Source: Pseudomonas sp. PSB18 (GTDB lineage Bacteria > Pseudomonadota > Gammaproteobacteria > Pseudomonadales > Pseudomonadaceae). Taken from it: a DNA stretch of 64,000 nucleotides. Made by a program: the position numbers and the translations under genes. Positions 19,161-27,150 of this stretch are shown here, in pieces. The notes beneath the pieces were generated by a model that was not told the origin of the DNA, did no database searches, and worked only from the letters and a program-made list of their open reading frames with translations. The stretch is from contig NZ_NOIN01000006.1 in assembly GCF_014596565.1 (NCBI RefSeq), forward strand, positions 1 through 64,000. Reading direction: 5' to 3'. Every line of letters starts with the position of its first letter. The stretch's first letter is position 1.

Positions 19161-19483
19161 TGAAAACCCTTCCAGACCTTGACGACAACGCGGTGGTGCG
19201 CCTGTCGCGCCAGGGCGGCGTGGCAGCGATCCATGCCTTGACCCGTCCGCGGGAAATCGAGTTCGCCCAATGCGACCTCGACCAGCGCACGCGCATCTGT
19301 TCGGTTCTGGAGGGTTGCCTGCCGCTGACCTCCTCCACCTCGGGCCGAGGGGATCAACGCTTCTTCCAGATCGAAGTACGCTATCGCGCCAACGACCAGG
19401 ACGATGAAATGGTGTTGCAGGTGCCCGAGGATCGGGCACCCGGCGAGCTGGTTCACTTGTGGGACAAAGGAGAAGTGCTCTGA
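19160..19483 (+). CDS. Emfourin-like inhibitor of the M4 protease
   Basis: A 107-residue acidic cytoplasmic protein with no signal peptide. Its ATG shares one base with the protease stop (TGATG), so the two are translationally coupled. Position, size and features (VVRLSRQGG-VAAI start, a central FFQIEVRY strand, an acidic C-terminus) fit the M4in/emfourin family encoded next to protealysin-like genes, which bind and inhibit the partner protease. The family assignment rests on context plus general resemblance. It likely keeps the protease inactive inside the cell. Confidence 0.72.
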   Translation: MKTLPDLDDNAVVRLSRQGGVAAIHALTRPREIEFAQCDLDQRTRICSVLEGCLPLTSSTSGRGDQRFFQIEVRYRANDQDDEMVLQVPEDRAPGELVHLWDKGEVL

Positions 19484-19487
19484 AGGC

Positions 19488-19796
19488 CTAACGCGTGGCC
19501 GGAACGATCTTGACGATCGCGCCGGACACGGTTTCGATCAGCAAGTACTTATCGTCGATATGCACCCATTGCTGGTCGTTTGTCGGCTGTTCGAGCTTCT
19601 TCTGTTTCCAGTCTTTCATGGCCCTGTCCGCGCGCTGGTAATCCGCGGGTACCCGGTCGTTCTCCACCAGCCTGCGGCCATTGCTCGGCGAATGCTCCAA
19701 GGCATCCCCGGTTTTCTCGACCGCTTGTGCAACAGGCCCAAGGGCTCCAAGGCCGACAATCAGGGCCAGGCTGGCGATCAGGGTTGGTTTGCGCAT
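19488..19796 (-). CDS. Small periplasmic RcnB-like protein
   Basis: The 102-residue product has a signal peptide (residues 1-24, ending near AQA), a charged middle (ADYQRADRAMKDWKQKKL) and a C-terminal QQWVHIDDKYLLIETVSGAIV strand pair typical of RcnB-family periplasmic proteins. RcnB of E. coli modulates nickel and cobalt homeostasis, but many family members in Pseudomonas have no known role. The frame is open upstream through a REP element; the ATG at 19796 begins a good signal peptide and is preferred. It is convergent with the inhibitor gene, 4 bp apart. Confidence 0.65.
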   Translation of the reverse strand: MRKPTLIASLALIVGLGALGPVAQAVEKTGDALEHSPSNGRRLVENDRVPADYQRADRAMKDWKQKKLEQPTNDQQWVHIDDKYLLIETVSGAIVKIVPATR

Positions 19797-19893
19797 AGAA
19801 AGACTCCAGTTATCAAGGTACTGAATCTCCGACTTCAACGGCGGCGAATCATTCCTTTTACTGTCGCGACCAGCGTCCAACCGGATGCACAAA

Positions 19894-19990
19894 ACCTGTG
19901 GGAGCGAGCTTGCTCGCGATGGTGGCGCATCTGCCACAGAGGTGTTGGATGGACTGCCGCCTTCGCGGGCAAGCCCGGCTCCCACAGGGT
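19894..19990. repeat. REPIN
   Basis: An inverted pair of REP units (19895-19921 and 19962-19989) lies upstream of the RcnB-like gene and downstream of the MHYT/GGDEF/EAL gene. A partial third GTGGGAGTGG fragment follows at about 20012. Confidence 0.8.
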
Positions 19991-20044
19991 CCTGTGGTGT
20001 ACACAAATCCAGTGTGGGAGTGGCAGTGGATAGGGGACGCTGTT

Positions 20045-22123
20045 TCAGACCACCGCCAAGCGTGGCACCTGGCGGATATTCTGCAGGAAGCGATCGGCCG
20101 GCATTGGATGGCCCAGCAGATAGCCTTGCAGCGAATCACAGCCCAGTTGGGTCAGGAAGTCCTGTTGCACATCGGTTTCCACCCCTTCGGCGACGATCCG
20201 CAGGCCAAGGGCCTGGCCGAGGGCGACGATGGCCGAGACGATGGCAGCGTCGTCGCTGTCGTGCTCAAGGTCACGCACGAAGCCGCGATCGATCTTCAGC
20301 TCGTTGGCCGGCAGTCGCTTGAGATACATCAGGCTCGAATAACCCGTGCCGAAGTCGTCAATGGACAGATCCACGCCCATGTCCGAAAGCTGCTGGAGCA
20401 CCGTCATGCTGGCATCCGCGTCGCTCATGGCGGTGGTTTCAGTGATTTCCAGGGTCAGGCTGTTGGGCTGCAGATGATGAACCTCCAGCGCCTTGGCAAC
20501 GCTTTGCACCAGCCCGGCGTGACAGAACTGCAAGGCCGAGAGGTTCACGGCGATACGCCAATCGGTATAACCGAGCACGTACCATTCGCGCATCTGGCGA
20601 CAGGCCTCGTTCAGTACCCATTCGCCGATGGGGATGATCAGCCCGGTTTTTTCCGCCAGGTCGATGAAGGTGTCGGGCATCAACAGGCCCTGGGTCGGAT
20701 GGTGCCAGCGCAGCAACGCCTCGGCGCCGACCGGACGACCGTTGGCGGCGTCGAACTTGGGTTGATAATGCAGGCTGAACTGCCGCTGTTCGACGGCGAT
20801 GCGCAAGTCTTGCAGCAACTGCAATTGCTTGCGGGCGTTGCTGTTCATCGAGGCATCGAAAAAGCTGTAGCCGTTCTTGCCGGCGCCTTTGGCGTGGTAC
20901 ATCGCCGCGTCGGCGTTCATCAGCAGCTCTTCGGCGCTCAGGCCGTTACCGGGGAACAGCGCGATACCGACGCTGGCGGAAATCTGCAGATCATGCTCAG
21001 TGACCCGGAACGTGCGGCCGATCAAACCGACCTGGCGCGCCGCCAGCCGCAGGGCATCGTCGGGCTCGGCCAGTTGCACCAGCAGCACGAATTCATCACC
21101 GCCGATCCGCGCCAGGGTGTCCTGGCTGCGCAAGTCTTCGCGCAGGCGCAAAGCCACATCCCGGAGCAGCAAATCCCCCATGTGATGGCCAAAGGCGTCG
21201 TTGACCGGCTTGAAGCCGTCCAGGTCGATGAACATCAAGGCGAAGCAGCCACCCTGCTCCTGCACCCGGTGCATGGCCTGGTCGATGCGATCCGCCAGCA
21301 ACACCCGGTTGGGCAATCCGGTGAGGGGGTCGTGCAGGGCCAGTTGAGTCAGTTCCCGGTTCGCCAAGGTCAACGATTGGGCCAATTCCGCAGTGCGGGC
21401 TTCCAGACGCGCGTCGAGAATCGACGTCAGCAAGGCGATGGCCAGCACCGCCAGCGTCGTAATCAGCACCACGTTGTCCAGGCCCTTGCCGCTCAAGCCG
21501 TCGAGGGAACCACAGAAGCTGCCCTCCCTGAACTGCGCCCCGGCCATGCCGGTGTAATGCATGCCGACAATGGCCACGCCCATGATCACCGCGGCACCGG
21601 CACGGGCCAGTCGTACATGGGGACTGTTGTGGCGCAGGCGAAAGGCAATCCACAACGCCGCGGCGGAGGCCCCTACCGCGATCACCAGCGAAGCGCCGAA
21701 CAGCGTCGGATCGTAGTCGATGCCCGGCTGCATACGCAGGGCCGCCATGCCGGTGTAATGCATGGTGCTGATGCCAGCGCCCATGATCAGAGCACCGAAA
21801 GCCAACTGCCAGGCCGGCAAACGTGGCTGGCTGACCAGCCACAAGGCAAAACCACTGGAAAGGATGGCGATCAGCAACGACAGCGCGGTGATCGACAGGT
21901 CGTAGCCAAGCTCCACTGGCAAGGTGAATGCCAGCATGCCGATGAAGTGCATCGACCAGATGCCCACCCCCATCGCAAACGCACCCCCGGCCATCCAGAG
22001 GTGGGCAGCGCGGCCACGGGCGGTGGCGATACGCCCGGCCAGATCCAGCGCGGTGTAGGACGCCAGTACTGCAACCATTAGGGAAATCAAAACAAGGGCG
22101 GGGGAATAACTGCCGATGAGCAT
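20045..22123 (-). CDS. mucR: MHYT-GGDEF-EAL membrane cyclic-di-GMP enzyme (MucR-like)
   Basis: A 692-residue inner-membrane protein. Three MHYT-type repeats (MHFIGM 58-63, MHYTGM 121-126 and 188-193) lie in a seven-helix N-terminal sensor thought to bind copper and sense O2, NO or CO. They are followed by a GGDEF domain with intact RIGGDEF (339-345) and an EAL domain with intact EALLRW (468-473). Both catalytic motifs are intact, so it may make and degrade cyclic-di-GMP. Architecture and length match P. aeruginosa MucR, which promotes alginate synthesis and affects biofilm dispersal. It is divergent from pncA. Confidence 0.87.
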   Translation of the reverse strand: MLIGSYSPALVLISLMVAVLASYTALDLAGRIATARGRAAHLWMAGGAFAMGVGIWSMHFIGMLAFTLPVELGYDLSITALSLLIAILSSGFALWLVSQPRLPAWQLAFGALIMGAGISTMHYTGMAALRMQPGIDYDPTLFGASLVIAVGASAAALWIAFRLRHNSPHVRLARAGAAVIMGVAIVGMHYTGMAGAQFREGSFCGSLDGLSGKGLDNVVLITTLAVLAIALLTSILDARLEARTAELAQSLTLANRELTQLALHDPLTGLPNRVLLADRIDQAMHRVQEQGGCFALMFIDLDGFKPVNDAFGHHMGDLLLRDVALRLREDLRSQDTLARIGGDEFVLLVQLAEPDDALRLAARQVGLIGRTFRVTEHDLQISASVGIALFPGNGLSAEELLMNADAAMYHAKGAGKNGYSFFDASMNSNARKQLQLLQDLRIAVEQRQFSLHYQPKFDAANGRPVGAEALLRWHHPTQGLLMPDTFIDLAEKTGLIIPIGEWVLNEACRQMREWYVLGYTDWRIAVNLSALQFCHAGLVQSVAKALEVHHLQPNSLTLEITETTAMSDADASMTVLQQLSDMGVDLSIDDFGTGYSSLMYLKRLPANELKIDRGFVRDLEHDSDDAAIVSAIVALGQALGLRIVAEGVETDVQQDFLTQLGCDSLQGYLLGHPMPADRFLQNIRQVPRLAVV

Positions 22124-22369
22124 GGGGAGTTTTCTCGTAGCTGAAACGCCGAACTGCCTCCATGCCCGGTTGAGGCCGGGATTGTACCCAATCCCTTTGG
22201 AAGAAGTATCAAAAAGCCATCAAGGTTGGAATATTTGCGACGAAAGACATCTTGGTCTGTATGGAGATTGCCACCGGATGTGCCGCCGCTTCGCAAGCAG
22301 GCCCTGTGAGGATACTGGATCCGATCCGGTTCGGCTAAGCTTGCACACGACTTCAAGGAGAACGCAGCA

Positions 22370-22999
22370 ATGACCCGCGCCACAACCGCTGCATTATTGG
22401 TGATAGACGTACAGAACGACTTCATCCCGGGTGGGCCGCTGGCCGTGCCAGGAGGCGACGAGATCGTGCCGCTGATCAACCGCTTGGGCCATTCATTCAA
22501 CCAGGTCGTCCTCGCCCAGGACTGGCACCCGGCCGGGCATGCTTCGTTTGCGTCCAGCCATCCCGGCAAGCAACCGTTCGACACCACCCAATTGCCCTAC
22601 GGCGAACAAACCCTGTGGCCCGACCACTGCATACAAGGCAGCCAAGGCGCGGCGTTGCACCTGGCACTAGACCTGCCCCACGCCCAACTGATCATCCGCA
22701 AGGGCTGCAACCCGGATATCGACAGTTATTCGGCGTTCATGGAGGCCGACCGCCAGACGCCCACCGGGTTGGCGGGCTACCTCAAGGAGCGTGGCGTCGA
22801 CACCGTCTATGTGGTGGGGCTGGCCCTGGATTTCTGCGTGATGTTCACCGCCCTGGATGCCCGGATCGCAGGGTTCAACGCCGTCGTGGTGCTCGACGCC
22901 TGCCGGGGAATCGATATTGAGGGTTCGCTAGACGCGGCGCTCCGACGGATGCAACAAGCGGGTGTGCAATTGATTCAGTCCACCGACATGACGAACTAA
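22370..22999 (+). CDS. pncA: Nicotinamidase
   Basis: A 209-residue isochorismatase-fold amidohydrolase converting nicotinamide to nicotinate for NAD salvage. Visible are the catalytic aspartate in LVIDVQNDFIPGG (residue near 10), the metal site DWHPAGHASF (Asp and His), the lysine in IIRKGCNPDIDSYSAF, and the nucleophilic cysteine in GLALDFCVMFTALDA. AAGGAGA precedes the ATG. The DUF1345 gene starts 3 bp after its stop, suggesting an operon, although no functional link is known. Confidence 0.92.
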   Translation: MTRATTAALLVIDVQNDFIPGGPLAVPGGDEIVPLINRLGHSFNQVVLAQDWHPAGHASFASSHPGKQPFDTTQLPYGEQTLWPDHCIQGSQGAALHLALDLPHAQLIIRKGCNPDIDSYSAFMEADRQTPTGLAGYLKERGVDTVYVVGLALDFCVMFTALDARIAGFNAVVVLDACRGIDIEGSLDAALRRMQQAGVQLIQSTDMTN

Positions 23000-23002
23000 C
23001 CT

Positions 23003-23644
23003 GTGCCCTTCCTCGCTCGCACCCACCCACGCCTTTCCGGCGCGACGGCCCTTGGCCTGATCGCGGGACTCCTGGTTCCCGCGGATTCGGTCATCGGCAA
23101 AATCCTCATCGGCTGGAATGTCGGAGTCTGGACGTACCTGGCGCTGATGGTCTGGCTGACCGTGCGAGCCAAAGCGCCCGACGTCAGGCGCATCGCCGAG
23201 ATCGAAGACGAAAATGCCGGGCTGGTCCTGCTGGTGGTCTGCATCGCGGCGCTGGCCAGCCTGGCGACCATCACCTTCGAGCTGGCCGGCAGCCGCGACC
23301 TGCAAACCGCAAGCAAGCTGATGCACTACGGTTTCACCGCGCTCACGGTGATCGGTTCATGGCTGTTGATCGGGGTAATCTTCAGCGTTCATTACGCGCG
23401 CTTGTATTACACCTGGGACGGCAAGGAGCCGGCCCTGCGGTTTGCCGAAGGGCTGACCACGCCCAATTATTGGGACTTCCTGTATTTCTCGTTCACCATC
23501 GGCGTGGCCGTCCAGACGTCGGACGTCGGCGTTGCCACGCGGCAGCTACGCAAGATCGTGCTGGCGCAATCGTTGATCGGGTTTGTGTTCAACACGGCGA
23601 TTCTCGGGTTCTCGATCAATATTGCGGCGGGGTTGTTTGGGTGA
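23003..23644 (+). CDS. DUF1345 integral membrane protein
   Basis: A 213-residue protein with about five hydrophobic segments and the DUF1345 hallmark region [12 protein letters not shown] followed by [21 protein letters not shown]. No biochemical role is established for the family. The proposed GTG start directly after pncA is the only in-frame start that keeps the first membrane helix; the ribosome site is weak, so it may rely on translational coupling from pncA. It is convergent with the histidine kinase gene. Confidence 0.8.
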   Translation: MPFLARTHPRLSGATALGLIAGLLVPADSVIGKILIGWNVGVWTYLALMVWLTVRAKAPDVRRIAEIEDENAGLVLLVVCIAALASLATITFELAGSRDLQTASKLMHYGFTALTVIGSWLLIGVIFSVHYARLYYTWDGKEPALRFAEGLTTPNYWDFLYFSFTIGVAVQTSDVGVATRQLRKIVLAQSLIGFVFNTAILGFSINIAAGLFG

Positions 23645-23652
23645 TGTTGAGG

Positions 23653-23695
23653 GGGCCGCTTTGCGGCCCGGCGGGAGCAAGCTCCCTCGCCACGG
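23653..23695. repeat. Hairpins between convergent genes
   Basis: A perfect GGGCCGC-TTT-GCGGCCC hairpin (23653-23669) is followed by a REP-like GCGGGAGCAAGCTCCCTCGC element. No T-run follows. It may serve as a 3'-end structure for both convergent genes. Confidence 0.5.
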
Positions 23696-23707
23696 GCACC
23701 GTGGCGG

Positions 23708-25012
23708 TCAGGGCTGTCGCGTTGGCAGCCACAGCCTGAAGCGTGCGCCGCCCAGCGGTGAGACATCAGCCATCAAGGTGCCGCCCTGGGCTTCCAGGGC
23801 GCGGCGGCTGATGGCCAGGCCCAGGCCGAAGCCGCCCGTGGCGCGATCGCGGCTGCGGTCCAGGCGGTAGAACGGCTCGAACACCCGCTCGCGCTCACCG
23901 TCGGGAATGCCGATGCCGTCGTCGTCGACCCAGATCTCGCAGCCCTCGTCGCCCACTCGCACGCCGACCTGGATCCGCTTCTCGCAATAACGCATGGCAT
24001 TGCGCAACAGGTTCTGCAGCGCCCGGGCCGTCAGCCGCGGGTCTAGGACAAAACGCTCCAGCGCGCCATGCAAGAGCACGTCGATCACCACGTCCGGCGC
24101 CGCCAGATCCTCGTCGACGCTGCCCAGGATGCTGTCGATGAACTCGTCCAGCGGCACCTCGACCCGTTCCGGCAAACGCTCGGGGTTCTGCAACCGACTG
24201 TAGGAGAGCAATTCCAGCACCAGCTCGTCCAGCTCGCGAATGTGCGCCACCAGCCCTTGCAGGCGCTCACGGCTGGCCGGCGGCAAGTCATCGGACAGCG
24301 CCAGGGCCAGGCCGAAGTCGAGCCGGGTCAAAGGCGTGCGCAGTTCGTGGGAGACCGCGTTGAGCAGGTCCCGTTGCTGATTGAGCAGGCTTTCGATATC
24401 GCTGGCCATGGTATCGAACACATGGGCCAGGCTACCGATGTTCGAACTGGAGGCGATGTGCGTGCGCTCGCTCAAGTGGCCCTTGCCGAAGCGTTCGGCG
24501 GTGCTCCTGAGACGCTCCAGGTCGCGCCAGTGCGGCCGCAGCCACAGCAACAGGCACGCCAGCATCGTCGCGCCGATCAACACGTTGATGCTCCAGTACA
24601 ACCAACTGACGTCGGCCGGATCCGGAGGAACGACCATCTTGACCGCCATGCGCTCGTCCAGCGGCGCCACCGCCAGGGTTCGCCAGGCCCAGTCGCCGAG
24701 CCGCACCACGTTTTCACCACGCTTGAGACGGGCTTGCTCATCGGCACTGAAGTCCCCGTCATCGATGGCGGCCAGTTCGATGCGCAGCGGGTCGAACTCC
24801 TTGTCCATCTGCGCCGCCAGCGCCGGCCATTGCTCACTCGGCACGGCATGGAACTGCTTGCTCATCAGGGTTTGCAGGCCACGGGAATAGTCGAGGTTGT
24901 AGCTCATGAACCGTTCATGGAACAGGCGGATCACCAGTTCGGGCATCAGGTAGATCGCGGCGCTGTAGGACACGATGGTGACCAGGTAAAGACGGATCAA
25001 CAGCTTCCACAT
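23708..25012 (-). CDS. rstB: Sensor histidine kinase, RstB-like
   Basis: A 434-residue inner-membrane kinase with a membrane segment at 1-25, a periplasmic domain of about 110 residues, a second membrane segment (about 137-158), HAMP (about 160-210), HisKA with AVSHELRTPLTRLDFGL (phospho-acceptor His222), and an HATPase domain with NLLRNAMRY (N box), DDDGIGIPDGER (G1), and GGFGLGLAIS (G2). Domain order and the Leu-rich short sensor resemble RstB. It starts 5 nt after the stop of the response-regulator gene, so the two form one operon. The signal sensed is not evident. The divergent neighbour is a MexCD-like efflux pump, a possible target. Confidence 0.83.
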   Translation of the reverse strand: MWKLLIRLYLVTIVSYSAAIYLMPELVIRLFHERFMSYNLDYSRGLQTLMSKQFHAVPSEQWPALAAQMDKEFDPLRIELAAIDDGDFSADEQARLKRGENVVRLGDWAWRTLAVAPLDERMAVKMVVPPDPADVSWLYWSINVLIGATMLACLLLWLRPHWRDLERLRSTAERFGKGHLSERTHIASSSNIGSLAHVFDTMASDIESLLNQQRDLLNAVSHELRTPLTRLDFGLALALSDDLPPASRERLQGLVAHIRELDELVLELLSYSRLQNPERLPERVEVPLDEFIDSILGSVDEDLAAPDVVIDVLLHGALERFVLDPRLTARALQNLLRNAMRYCEKRIQVGVRVGDEGCEIWVDDDGIGIPDGERERVFEPFYRLDRSRDRATGGFGLGLAISRRALEAQGGTLMADVSPLGGARFRLWLPTRQP

Positions 25013-25016
25013 CGAC

Positions 25017-25718
25017 TCAGCACTCCCACTCGGAGCGGCTGAACAGGTACCCCTTGCCCCACACCGTCTTGATCTTGCGCGCTTCGCCGGCGTTGTCGTC
25101 GAACTTGCGCCGCAGCTTGGAAATCGCCACGTCTACCGAGCGGTCGGTGCCGTTGAATTCGATGCCGCGCAAGCGTTGCAGGATCTGGTCGCGGCTCAAT
25201 ACTTCACCGGAATGACGGGCCAGCACCACCAACAGGTTGTACTCGCCGCTGGACAACTCCACCGCTTGCCCGCGCCAGGTCACGGTGCGCTCGGACAAAT
25301 CAATGCACAGGTTGCCCATGAGGATGCGGTCGTTGGCCGTCTGCGGCTCGCTGAGGCTGCTGCGCCGCAGCAAGGTGCGCACCCGCGCCAGCAGCACCCG
25401 TGGCTCGCACGGCTTGGTGACGTAGTCGTCGGCGCCCATCTCCAGGCCCAGCACCTGGTCGTGGCTGTCGTCCCGGGCGGTCAGCATCAGGATCGGCAAG
25501 GTCGCCGAATCGGCCCGCAGCAAGCGGCACACCTGCAAGCCGTCCAGCCCCGGCAGCATCAGGTCGAGGATCACCAGGTCCGGCGGATCGACCCGCGCCC
25601 GTTCGCGCACATGATCGCCCCGACTGAGCACGCTGACCTGATAACCGTTGCGTTCCAGGTAACTGGCGATCAGTTCGCTGAGGGCGGTGTCGTCTTCAAC
25701 CAGGAGGATGTTGGGCAT
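25017..25718 (-). CDS. rstA: OmpR-family response regulator, RstA-like
   Basis: A 233-residue two-domain regulator. The receiver has the acidic pair VEDD (7-10), phospho-acceptor Asp52 in ILDLMLPGLDG, and the conserved lysine in YVTKPCEP. The C-terminal winged helix has the OmpR/PhoB pattern ending in RSVDVAISKLRRKF and VWGKGYLFS. The start at 25718 (MPNILLVEDD) is preferred over the longer frame, which runs into a REP element. It is first in an operon with the kinase and divergent from the RND pump genes, 266 bp away. Confidence 0.86.
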   Translation of the reverse strand: MPNILLVEDDTALSELIASYLERNGYQVSVLSRGDHVRERARVDPPDLVILDLMLPGLDGLQVCRLLRADSATLPILMLTARDDSHDQVLGLEMGADDYVTKPCEPRVLLARVRTLLRRSSLSEPQTANDRILMGNLCIDLSERTVTWRGQAVELSSGEYNLLVVLARHSGEVLSRDQILQRLRGIEFNGTDRSVDVAISKLRRKFDDNAGEARKIKTVWGKGYLFSRSEWEC

Positions 25719-25753
25719 GGGGGGTTCCAGAAAGTGCTGTGGCGCCTGACACA

Positions 25754-25824
25754 CCGCTATCGCGAGCAGGCTCGCTCCCACAGGGTTTGCGTGAACTTTG
25801 TGGGAGCGAGCCTGTTCGCGATGA
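25754..25824. repeat. REPIN in the rstA-pump spacer
   Basis: Two inverted REP units (25759-25785 and 25799-25822) stand directly upstream of rstA. Confidence 0.8.
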
Positions 25825-25984
25825 GGCCCTGCCAGGCGCAGAAAATCTCAAGCTGCCAAGGATATACGCCCTCACCCACCCGCGAACAAACCCCTTACAC
25901 AATTTCACACACCCCCTACAAAGCTTTACCGCTGTCCCCAATCGCTCTCCGTAGCATGGCGAGGTTCATCATTGGGGAAGCACC

Positions 25985-27136
25985 ATGCCAAAGAACTCTT
26001 TCGCCACCCTGGGCCTGCTGCTCGGGGTACTGTCGTTGAGCGCCTGCGACAAGGCCTCGCCGCCCACGGACGAAGCGCCGCGCCCCACCGTTGCCATCGA
26101 AACCGTCGAAGCCCGGCCGCTGTCCATCAGCAGCGAGCTGAGCGGACGTATCGCCGCGCCGCGCATCGCCGAAGTCCGCGCACGGGTGCCCGGCGTGGTG
26201 TTGCAGCGGGTCTACCGCGAAGGCAGCGACGTGAAAAAGGGCGACGTGCTGTTCCGCATCGATCCGGCCCCGTTCAAGGCCGACCTGGACAGCGCCGAGG
26301 CGGCGTTGCGCAAGGCCGAGGCCAACGCGTTCCAGGCGCGCTTGCAGGAGCAGCGCTACGCCCGGCTGATCGAGGACAACGCCATCAGCGCCCAGGACTA
26401 CGACAACGCCCGCGCCGCCGCACGCCAGACCGCCGCCGATGTCGCCGCCAACAAGGCTGCTGTCGAGCGGGCCCGGTTGAACCTGGGCTATGCCACGGTC
26501 ACCGCGCCGATTGCCGGACGCATCGGCCGGGCGCTGGTGACCGAGGGCGCGCTGGTGGGGCAGAACGAAACCACGCCGCTGGCCCTCATCCAGCAACTGA
26601 ACCCGATCCACGCCGACCTCACCCAATCGACCCGCGAACTCAACGAGTTGCGCCGGGCCTTGCGCTCCGGCCAGTTGCAGCAGGTCGGCCAGGACCAGGC
26701 CAAGGCCACGCTGATCCAGGATGACGGCAGCCTCTATCCGCTGCCGGGCAAATTGCTGTTCACCGACATCACCGTCGACCCGGGCACCGGCCAGATCACC
26801 CTGCGCAGTGAATTCCCCAACCCCGACCTCGACCTGTTGCCCGGCAGCTTCGTGCGCGTGCGCCTGGAGCTGGCCTTCGACCGTCAGGGCATCAGCGTGC
26901 CGCAACGGGCCATCCAGCGTGACAGCGCAGGTACAGCCCAGGTGCTGCTGGTAGACGCCGAGCAGCAAGTCAGCCTGCAACCGGTGGAACTGGGCGGCGT
27001 ACAGGACAACCGCTGGATCATCACCCACGGCTTGAAGCCGGGCGACCGCATCATCGTCGAAGGCCTGCAACATGCCCGTCCCGGTGAAAAAGTCCGGATC
27101 GACAGCTCCCCTCTTCCACTTGCCTCTGGTCAGTAA
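25985..27136 (+). CDS. RND efflux periplasmic adaptor (MexC-like lipoprotein)
   Basis: A 383-residue membrane-fusion protein with a lipoprotein signal (LSLSAC, cysteine near residue 20). Family segments follow: SELSGRIAAPRIAEVRARV, the lipoyl-half motif, an alpha-hairpin (about 95-165), and LNLGYATVTAPIAGRIGRAL. Wording in these blocks is closest to MexC among the P. aeruginosa adaptors. It links the inner-membrane pump to an outer-membrane channel. GGGGAAGCACC precedes the ATG. It is 14 nt upstream of the pump gene. No outer-membrane factor is encoded nearby, so it must borrow one such as an OprM homologue. Confidence 0.88.
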   Translation: MPKNSFATLGLLLGVLSLSACDKASPPTDEAPRPTVAIETVEARPLSISSELSGRIAAPRIAEVRARVPGVVLQRVYREGSDVKKGDVLFRIDPAPFKADLDSAEAALRKAEANAFQARLQEQRYARLIEDNAISAQDYDNARAAARQTAADVAANKAAVERARLNLGYATVTAPIAGRIGRALVTEGALVGQNETTPLALIQQLNPIHADLTQSTRELNELRRALRSGQLQQVGQDQAKATLIQDDGSLYPLPGKLLFTDITVDPGTGQITLRSEFPNPDLDLLPGSFVRVRLELAFDRQGISVPQRAIQRDSAGTAQVLLVDAEQQVSLQPVELGGVQDNRWIITHGLKPGDRIIVEGLQHARPGEKVRIDSSPLPLASGQ

Positions 27137-27150
27137 GCAGGACGTTTCCC

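Noticed and set aside
19898..22081. 727-codon plus-strand open frame antisense to the MHYT-GGDEF-EAL gene
   Set aside because: It is a high-G+C shadow: rich in Gln/His/Arg, no domain, while the opposite strand has intact GGDEF and EAL motifs.
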